The position numbers were made by a program, and so were the translations under genes. Below are positions 56,121 through 64,000 of a stretch of DNA of 64,000 nt, in pieces; position 1 is the stretch's first letter, and every line of letters begins with the position of its first letter. The notes under the pieces were generated by a model. That model ran no database searches, was not told the origin of the DNA, and worked only from the letters and a program-made list of their open reading frames with translations. The stretch is from contig NC_081847.1 of NCBI RefSeq assembly GCF_963259705.1, positions 93,410,964 through 93,474,963 of the forward strand. Reading direction: 5' to 3'. The DNA comes from Myotis daubentonii (taxonomy: Eukaryota; Chordata; Mammalia; Chiroptera; Vespertilionidae).

Positions 56121-57224
56121 TACTACAAATATTTAATGAAAATCCAGGAAAATGGATACAGAAAAATGGATTTGGATGTATGGATTTCCATTCAGATTTG
56201 TGGATGGAAAGTTACAAATATAGAACATGGAACCTTGGAACCTGCTCTCGAGTGTTTCTTGCTTCATTGGCATGCCAGCGGGGTAGCTAGCAGTTCATTG
56301 AGAACCGATGAAAATAATTGCCAAGTTGTTTGTGTGGACTGTGCGTGTGCGTGTAACGACCTCCCCCACTAAATAATTCACATAGACAGCATGGTAACTC
56401 CTGTTAGCGAGTATCGATCCACATGTCATACCCCCTAGTCCCAACTTTCTAATTTTTCTAATAAAATAAACTCTTCCAAATCCAAGGCATCATCTAGTCC
56501 CAGCCGACTCCTTTTACAAAGAGCAACTGAGAGGCTTGCATGGGCAGAGCCAGTACTTAACAAAACTGGCAGCAACACAGGATTCCCGATGACTGCCCTG
56601 TCTCCCTACAGGGCTCCTCCCCTTCCCCTTCAGATACAAGAGGACTCAGGACGCTCCTGAATGGCTGGTTTGTTCCCTAAGGCAGCCTGAAGGAACCCTT
56701 TCATGACCCCGTTGAGAAGTCTAGCGACCAGATGCATCTCCAGGAACAAAGATATGGCTCCTGTTCTCCCGCCCAGAAACCTGTGCCGGGAAGGATTTGC
56801 TGTTGAGGCAGCCCCGACTTCTAAAGGAAGTTCAACAGTGCAGAACCCAGGTCTCTGGGAACCACTTCCTCTGCGATTCTCTTTTCAAACAGATCTGTAA
56901 AGAGTAAAGCAAGCAGCTAGGAGGTGTGATGGGAAATTTCATAGGATCCAGTTCATCTCAGATTAAAGAGGAATAAAACTTGAAAAAAGATGGATTTCTT
57001 TTTTAAAAATAAAAGAAGAACCTTAGTTTTCATGAGATGTTTGCATTGTTATGTTTACACAAGTCAAAGATTACCAGAAATTATATTTTTATACACAGGA
57101 TTGAAAGTAGGTATTTTTTGTACCAATCCAGTAACAGAATTAACCACTAGCCGCCCCTTCACTATTCTCAACCCTTTAGTCTGTCTCTCACACGAGTCAG
57201 TCTGGGTTGTAAGCATTTGCTTTT
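56121..57224. other. Intronic non-coding DNA
   Basis: Nothing recognised. Confidence 0.5.
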
Positions 57225-57315
57225 GTGTCTGTCTTCTCAATGGGCAGCCCCCTGAGGGTCAGGACCACAGCACCTGGAACATAGGAGGTCCCAATAAAGA
57301 GTTCAGTGAAAAGAA
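57225..57315 (+). repeat. L2 3' terminus (small)
   Basis: 'CTGAGGGTCAGGACCACAGC', 'ACCTGGAACATAGGAGGTCC' and 'CAATAAAGAGTTCAGTGAA' are the L2 end. Confidence 0.6.
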
Positions 57316-57879
57316 ATGGGGGAGACACGCCGGAGAGGGGAGTCCCCGACTGTTTATCCAGGACTCACAATGTTTGTGAGCCTTGTAGTCTAGATTTTCA
57401 TTTTGCATCTTCTGAAGAATTAAACAACTTTTGGGTGACTAATCATCCTAAACAGTCACATAGGGTTTTATGTAGAACCCAGAAATTATTTAATTAATGC
57501 GTATCATATTCATGGAGTTGTATCTTCCCAGTAATTAGAATAACTATATACACTGGCCAGTCTCCCCCCCCCCCCCCCACTTTCCTGGGTTCAGGGTGTT
57601 GGGGAAAATGTACTCTTTTGTCGTCACTTAATCGATTTGGGAATATTCCTGTGGGGACGGTCTCCGCAGGTCATGAGGAAACCTCATAGACTGTTTCACA
57701 AAGTGTTACATTTCAAGGATCATTCCTCCAGCCCCACGTGGCCGTCTGTTTTTATATCTGGCGACTGTGGCCTGTGATAGAAAGTCACACAGCCACAGCA
57801 CAGACTGGTGCCGGGATAACTGGATGGGCTCCTACTGTTGCCTGGCAGTCCATGTTCCCTATTGATCTCTCTCTCCCCT
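57316..57879. other. Non-coding; poly-C at 57566-57579
   Basis: Nothing else recognised. Confidence 0.5.
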
Positions 57880-58482
57880 CTTTTCCAGAGAGGCCATTTC
57901 TGGTGTCATTTCCTCCTCAGTGCCCCAAGCGCATCTGCTCCCACTGTCTCTGCAGATCAGCCCTCCCCAAAGGAAACTCTCAGAGCTTCCTTCTAACAGC
58001 TACAGGCCTACCTGCTTCCACCCCACATCTGGCTCTTCTCTCAGCTACTACTTCATCCTCTTCTCCCTTCTCTTCCTCCTCCTCCCACTCACATTCTGCT
58101 TCCCAAGGGGTCTTCTTCAGTGATGCTTCCCATCTTCTGTTTCTTCTCTTGTATCTTCGCCTCTTTCTCTATCACTTCCTTGTGTCTGTATTTATATGGC
58201 CCAATCTCACCTAAGAATAACAAAACTCAAATATCCACACCTGTCAACCATAGTTTCCTCTCCCCCCAACCTATCCATTTCCTCCCCTTTGTCTTCAAAA
58301 AGAACTTTGTGTAGCCCTGGCCGGTTTTGTTCAGTGGTTAGAGTGTCGGCCCAGGGACCAAAGGGGACCCGGCTTCGTTCTGGTTAAGGGGACATATACC
58401 TCGGTTGCAGACTTCATGGCCCGCCCTGGTCAGGTGGGTATTGGAGACAACCAATCGATGTGTCTCTCTCACATAGATTTCT

Positions 58483-58535
58483 CTCTCCCTCTTCCTCTTC
58501 CTCTTCCTCTTCCTCTTCCTCTTTCTCTTTCTCTT
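58483..58535. repeat. (CTTCCT)n-like microsatellite in SINE tail
   Basis: Seven or more hexamer-like steps degenerating to CTTTCT. Confidence 0.88.
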
Positions 58536-58538
58536 TCT

Positions 58539-59322
58539 TGCCGGGAGCCGGTGCATCCTTGCTGTTTCAAGGGACCTGGCATATATAGCATACGGTTCTT
58601 AATATGTTTGCTCACCTTCTTGGTGCTGTGTTTTAACCAAGGTCACCTCTCCGAGAAAGGTTGAATCCCCAGGTAGGGATTTTCCCCTGAAGTTAGGGAG
58701 GGGATGAAACTCCTTAACTAAGTGCCAGGCGGGTAGTTAATCAATTTAACTACAAACAATCATGCTTAAGCTACATAATCTTTACTCCCTGGAATGGAGA
58801 TAAGAAATGCCCTAACCTTTGTAATAGAAATTGACAGGATTAGAATCAACTGGTATAAATACAGATGCAACAAGACAACAACAGACAGAATTCAGAACAC
58901 AGAACCTACACAGAACATTCTCTAGAGACAGAAGAACTTCGCTGGAGAGAACGTGGCAAAAGATCCTGGACTGAACCTGACTACAGAAATATGGCAAGAG
59001 AACCTGACTAGAACCTGGTGACCGAACCTGGCTGGAGATCTCAGACAGAACCTGGCTGGAGAACCTAGCGAGGGAACATGGTGACTGAACCTCGCTGGAG
59101 AACTTGGACAGAACCTGGCTGGAGAACCTAGCGAGGGAACATGGCTACAGAACCTCTCTGGAGATCCGAAGCAGAACCTCTCTGGAGATCGAGACCAGAA
59201 CTTGGCTGGAGATCCTGGCTAGGCTCCTGATCAACTGAACACTGTCTCCGTGTCATTCCTTCTTCGCCGACTCCGTCCACGCCTTTGGGGACCCCTGGAC
59301 CTGCTGGGGTTGGACCCTGGCA
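58539..59322 (+). mobile_element. Solo LTR of the same ERV family
   Basis: 784 bp, TGCCGGGAGCC...GGACCCTGGCA, with 6-bp duplication CTTTCT at 58533-58538 and 59323-59328. TATA box at 58854-58860. It is clearly related to the LTRs at 2285 and 4222 but in + orientation, longer, and with many differences, so it is another, probably older lineage. No second LTR or interior remains, as expected after LTR-LTR recombination. Confidence 0.92.
59044..59144 (+). repeat. 63-bp-period duplication in solo LTR
   Basis: A 38-bp block starting 'GACAGAACCTGGCTGGAGAA' is present at 59044-59081 and again at 59107-59144, unchanged. The wider area is made of 'GAACCTGGCTGGAGA' variants. Confidence 0.9.
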
Positions 59323-60040
59323 CTTTCTCTCTCTCTCTCTCTCGCTCTCTCTCTCTCTGACTCCCCCTCTTTCCACTCTCTCTAAAAATCAATGGAGAAA
59401 TATCCTTGGGTGAGGATTAATAGCAACAACAACAAAAAACTTTGTGTAAGCACCACCTCCACTTTATTACTGTCTACTCACCCTCCCTAACTTACTGCAG
59501 TGTGTCCCCCATCAACCACTGATTTTGTTCCCACAATAACTTTCCCGCTGTAAAATCCAGCAAGTCCTTCCCAGTCCTCACCTTAGCTCTCTGCAGCATT
59601 AGATACTACAAGCCTCTTGCAAACAAACAAACAAAAACCTTCCTTGATGTCTGGGAGGACAGACTGTCTGGTGTTGCTGCTCTTCTCTGCCTGCATTCTC
59701 AGTTCCCTCTGCAGGCTACTGTGTTTCCTCTTCTCACCCCTTAGATGTTGATGTCCCCAGAGTTCTAGCCTCGAACCTCCTTTCTTCTCCCTCTACGAGC
59801 TTTCCCAGTGTGATCCCACCCATAGACACTTGATCCCTCACAGTTCCCTACAGTGCCATCTACTTCCTGGGAATCTGTATGCCCACCGAATGCCCCTCAG
59901 ATCCCTTAAACTCAGTAAACACAAAGCTAAACTCATCATTTTTCTCCAGAGTCTGTCTTGTTTCATTGCAGAGGCAGTTGCCCCACCTGAAGACCTTGTT
60001 GCTATTTGATCCCTCCATTTTCATCTTCTCCCCCCCTTGT

Positions 60041-63000
60041 GCGAAGCTCTTCTTGCCCCACCCCACAATGGTTCTCAGGGCAAACTTAAACATCATTTGG
60101 CTGGCATGGCCCTTTATGATAAGACCTCTGCTTAACTCTCCATTTCTGGCCACATTGCTCATGTTGCACGAACCCTCTGGTTATACTAAATTTCTACAGT
60201 TCCTTGAACTGACCATCAGGTCTCTCAACCCTATGCCTGTAGGTGTCTATAGAATGCATTTCTATTTCTGAAGTGTTTAAGTTCCCCCTCAATGTGCTTC
60301 CTGTACTTCCCTGTTAAAGCACTGATGATGGTGAATTGGGAGTATTTGTTAATATCATGTTTGCCACCCTCAACCCACCAGGCCATGAGATCAGTGCGGG
60401 TGGCACCGCACAGGCCATTTCATCATTGCATCCTCGGTGCCTAGTCCATGCTTCCATTGGCCGTGATAGGATTTTCCAAACTCAATTTGAAAATATGAAG
60501 CGAGAAGTCTTTGAAAAGAAATACAGGTATGCACCTGCTCTCTTAGGTGCGTATATGCCATCCACCCAACTTGCATAACCATGAGACTGATTTACATCAG
60601 TGAGAATCCACCATCCGATTTCATGGAAAGAAAAGTGCGTGATGTACTCCATCGTGGTGGCATTCCTTTACAAAACTTCTTTGTCGTGCAGCATTTTAGT
60701 GATAATGCAGTTAAACGTTAGGATAGTATAATTTTCTGGTTTGCCTCTAGAATTAAAATTTTTAATTTATAGGTTAGTTAGTAAACTTCTTTCACTCCAA
60801 GTCCTCACTTCTCTTATTTTTCCATTTTCCTCTGAAATGTCTTTGTTTTCCAGAACATTTTAAACTCACTCGGGTAGTCCATCTGTGCGCCCCACAGTGC
60901 AAAATGATTGTGCACAATATCAGTGACTGTTAAAGGCCAATCAAGAAGAGTGTGGGGGCAGAGCTGACATCACTGACACCCCAGCTCCCATCTCAGGAAG
61001 TTTCCCATTAGTTCGGGCCCATCTCAGATAAAGACAAACTGCATCCTGCGCAGAGAGCATTTCCTGCCTTTCCAGTGACAGTTAACTGTCACGTGGGTGG
61101 CTGCTGGCTACAGAATTAGCAAAGAACCTTAATGGAGAGAGAATTGGCCTCATTAATCTTTCAAAAATTGAGAAGGCCAGAAATGGGCATTAAAAATGAT
61201 TCAGAAGTTAGTATTCAGGAGCAAGTAAGACAGAGGTGAGCCATCCAGCCTCCCCGCCGTGGCCGTGCTCATGGACATGCCCATATGTCCACTTCATCCA
61301 AATGCCTCGATGACCAACACAGAGCTCGGCATGCTTCTCCTGCACCGTGTGCGGACAGGCACAGTGATGGTTACTTGCAGGTGAAAACCAATAGGCATAA
61401 ATATTTACATATTTCATAGTCCCAGGAACAGCTTTCAGATGACTTTTACAACCAATTTATTATGAATTATTAGTTCATATAAATTAGGCTCACACCACTT
61501 TGCATTTCTTATAGTACGGAATATACTTAAAAATAGAAATTATTTTTATTGTAAGATATTCTCCAGTGCTTTCTCCATGACCCATTGCATTGTAATTAGC
61601 TGAGAAAGGCATGGTGAGTAACACGGAGAAAAATTCTCACTTTTAAAACCCTCTTCGGATGCAGAAAGCCAAAGGATGTGGACCAGCGGGAGGAACAGGA
61701 CAGCGGCCAGCTCCGACACGCTCAATAACCGATGTGGGTTTACTGAGCCGTATTTCAAGTTTGCTCAGGAGAGAGACAGATCCATAAAGCAATCAGGCTG
61801 CTGCTGATCACGCTGCCAGAATACACAGTAAACAGTGAAATTGCCTCCGAATTCTGGACTCAGGATTTTATGATTGACATGAAGGGTCAGTGCCTGCATT
61901 TTAGATCCATCCCCAGAAGCGATTCAATAATCAACAGAAATCAGAAGTCCATTCACTGAACCACTGGCAGGAAGTTAGGTGGACACTCCCAGGTTGCTTT
62001 GGATCAAAGGTATGTCCGAAAGCCTAACGCCAAAGAGAGAGACGGACCGGCCACCTGGAACCCCAAATCCAAAAGGCGAGATGCTGTGTTTTCAGCAGAG
62101 CTGTGAAGAGTTATGCGCGGTCTAGACTAGATGGGGAAATGGGGATGTACTTCCATGGCAAACTCGTGCTAATGGAAACATTTCATAGGTTTTCATTCTA
62201 TTTCTCATTCTTCTGAAATGTTTTACATCAATTAGATTGAGCTGGTAATGGCAGGTGTGCATTCGAAAAAAATGTTCACCAATTCTAATTCTGTGAAGGC
62301 AGTACCCATAGAAATTGAAATCGCATGAGTCTGTTTTAATTCACAGCAACAGGTGGGCAGCTTTCCCCTGGGGGCCTCTCACAGGGATGCTCTCTGCTGA
62401 CAATCAGCGAGTCGGGTCATCCTTGGTTCCTGCCAAGACGCCGAGTTAACTTGGCTGAGGTGGGATTCCAGGAGGCAAAGAGCCTTCTGCCCTGAAGCCA
62501 GTTCTGATTAAGAAGAAAATGAGGTCTCAGGTGTATTCTCAGCATCTGGATGGAATCCTTAAATATTCATTTATTCAGTTTTGACTTTGGGGACCCTTTG
62601 GGGTGTTATAGTTTTGTGTATTTACCGTGAATAGCACTGCTACATGAATCATTATATTAACTTCAAACAATTTTGTTGCTATTCTTTCCAGAAAGATTCC
62701 TGATAAGGCTCTTACAACTTTGTAGGGCATACATCTATCCACATTGGTATTCTATGAATATTCATGAGTCACTGATGGCCAGGACTGCAGAGAGGAGAGA
62801 GCATTCCTGAAAACAGGGTTTGTAAGCATGTGGCGGGAGAGTGTCACATCTGCCTGGCCAGTCTGAGATGCGCAGGTCTGAGGGTTTCGGTGGTGGTGGT
62901 GGTGGTGGTGGTGGTGGTTTGCAAAGAGTAGTCTTGTGGCCAGACTCTGGCTATCTTGCCAGATCCTAACAGATCACATTCAATGTCAGTGAATAAAAAT

Positions 63001-64000
63001 GACCTCTTCTAGAGCCACAATATTTATGTCTGCTTTGGAGCAAGCTGCTCACCAGCAATTCTGAGAATTAATAGCATGTCCTGAGGAAATGAGTAAATCT
63101 TCCCTTGGTTTTGACATCTCTCCCCATTAACTCTTACCCTCTCCAGACTTCTCTCCTCTTTCCTTTTTCCTGTTTCTGAAGAATTAAGCTAAACTCAGGA
63201 CATGCTATTCTGTCTACGTGGATTATAGACCATCTTATTCTACAAACATAAATTTTTACTTAACCACCCCCCCCCCCCACGTGATTCCAAAAGACTCACC
63301 AGGGTGCTACTAAATACTCTAGCCTTTTGCAGAGTGACTGTGCATTGAGGAACAGGAAAGAACCAGAATTCCAGGAATTGCTGGACGCTGGCTCTGAACT
63401 GACACTAATTCCAGGAGACCCAGAATATGGCTGTCATTGAGTGACCAATGGAGCTGTTGACCCAGGTCCATCTTGCAACGACTGGGTCACCTCTGAGCCC
63501 ATCTCCTGGCTACTTCCCCAACTCCAGGGCGCGTAACTGGAATACCCATCCTCAGCCACTGGAGAATCCCCACGCTGGGGCTCCCCAGAAACGTGTCCAG
63601 TAGAAGAACCTTACCTGAGCTGTATATCATTTCTAACCGCTGTATATATCAGAGGAGGAAATAATCATTGATTAGCACCAACAGAACTGCCACTAAGTCT
63701 CTGTGTGACGTTGGCCAACGCCCTCGGCCCACCTAGATGTGTCTCCGACCTACAACTCAGGGACGTGATGATAAGGGATGTTCGCGTTTCCTTTCTAAAA
63801 TGCTGATGTTTTCATTCACTTGCAACTCGTTCCTTTCAGCATTTTTCCCCCTTGAGTAGTCAAACTGGAGATGTATTGGGTTCATATCTATTCCCTTTGC
63901 ATTATATCCAGATAAAGGTAGCGTGGCTCTCCTGCGTGCGTTAGTGATGGATTTTGCAATAAAAGCTGAAGTTTCCCTGCACTCTTTTGCTTCCCTGAGC
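60041..64000. other. Intronic DNA, nearly repeat-free
   Basis: (GGT)n at 62889-62918 and poly-C at 63266-63279 are the only clear simple repeats. An 80-codon frame at 60336-60578 ends near a donor-like AGGTATGC (60526-60533) but has no recognised homology. 61130-61195 and 62220-62370 have homeodomain-type TAAT cores and balanced composition that could mark conserved elements. Confidence 0.45.
62889..62918. repeat. (GGT)n microsatellite
   Basis: About ten uninterrupted GGT units. Confidence 0.93.

Larger units (their letters stand above)
58314..59437 (+). mobile_element. Ves SINE split by a solo LTR
   Basis: Head at 58314 ('GCCCTGGCCGGTTTTGTTCA'), CT-rich tail to 58538, resuming at 59323 and ending in 'AAAATCAATGGAGAAATATC'. 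The 11-bp duplication AACTTTGTGTA at 58303-58313 and 59438-59448 spans the whole composite, proving the two halves are one SINE. Confidence 0.92.
57880..60040 (+). repeat. Probable L2 LINE segments around a nested SINE/LTR
   Basis: Pyrimidine-rich 57.88-58.30 kb and 59.45-60.04 kb ('CCTTAGATGTTGATGTCCCC', 'CCTCGAACCTCC', 'CTCCCTCTACGAGC', 'AAGCTAAACTCATCATTTTT') read like one L2 body interrupted by the SINE. Diverged, so boundaries are loose. Confidence 0.5.

Noticed and set aside
57738..58214. 158-codon Ser/Phe-rich frame
   Set aside because: Sits in pyrimidine-rich L2-like sequence.
60336..60578. Possible CHST9 exon with a donor-like AGGTATGC
   Set aside because: The peptide does not resemble any CHST9 segment I recall, and I see no good acceptor in front of it.

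Overview
The window is nuclear DNA from a vespertilionid (evening) bat, most likely Myotis or a close relative. The evidence is the mobile-element content: Ves-type tRNA-derived SINEs, four HeliBat-type Helitrons (ends TC...CTAG with a 3' hairpin), and several young-looking non-autonomous hAT elements. Helitrons at this level are, among mammals, a hallmark of vespertilionid bats. The sequence is AT-rich, intron-poor in signal and mostly non-coding. Nothing bacterial or plasmid-like is present.

Only one protein-coding exon can be supported. At 47443-47542 (+) lies the first coding exon of a Golgi carbohydrate sulfotransferase that I recognise as CHST9 (GalNAc-4-O-sulfotransferase 2). It carries the short cytosolic tail, the type II membrane anchor and the start of the stem, and ends at a phase-1 splice donor. 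A CpG island at about 14.94-16.29 kb has a GC-box cluster and a good + strand donor at 15440/15441. It is the natural candidate for the CHST9 promoter and non-coding exon 1, which would make 15.4-47.3 kb intron 1 and everything after 47.54 kb intron 2. The catalytic exons lie beyond the window.

Layout: 0-15 kb is 5' flank with Helitrons, SINEs, L2, an MLT1-type LTR and a complete non-autonomous class II endogenous retrovirus-like element (2285-4948, minus strand). 15-16.3 kb is the CpG island. 16.4-47 kb is repeat-rich intron with SINEs, antisense L1 pieces, L2, MIR and hAT elements. 47.26-47.54 kb is the CHST9 exon. 47.5-64 kb is intron with MIR, L1, L2 and a solo LTR of the same retroviral family nested in a SINE, which is itself probably nested in an L2. 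The last 3.7 kb has almost no recognisable repeat and could hold conserved regulatory DNA.

The most unusual item is the retroviral element. Its two 727-bp LTRs appear identical, it has a perfect 6-bp target duplication, and its primer binding site matches the tRNA-Lys3 type exactly. It has no coding capacity. About half of its 1.2-kb interior is a roughly 125-bp tandem array in which each unit repeats an LTR-end, degenerate primer-site and leader/splice-donor module. It looks like a recently mobile parasite of an autonomous betaretrovirus-like partner.
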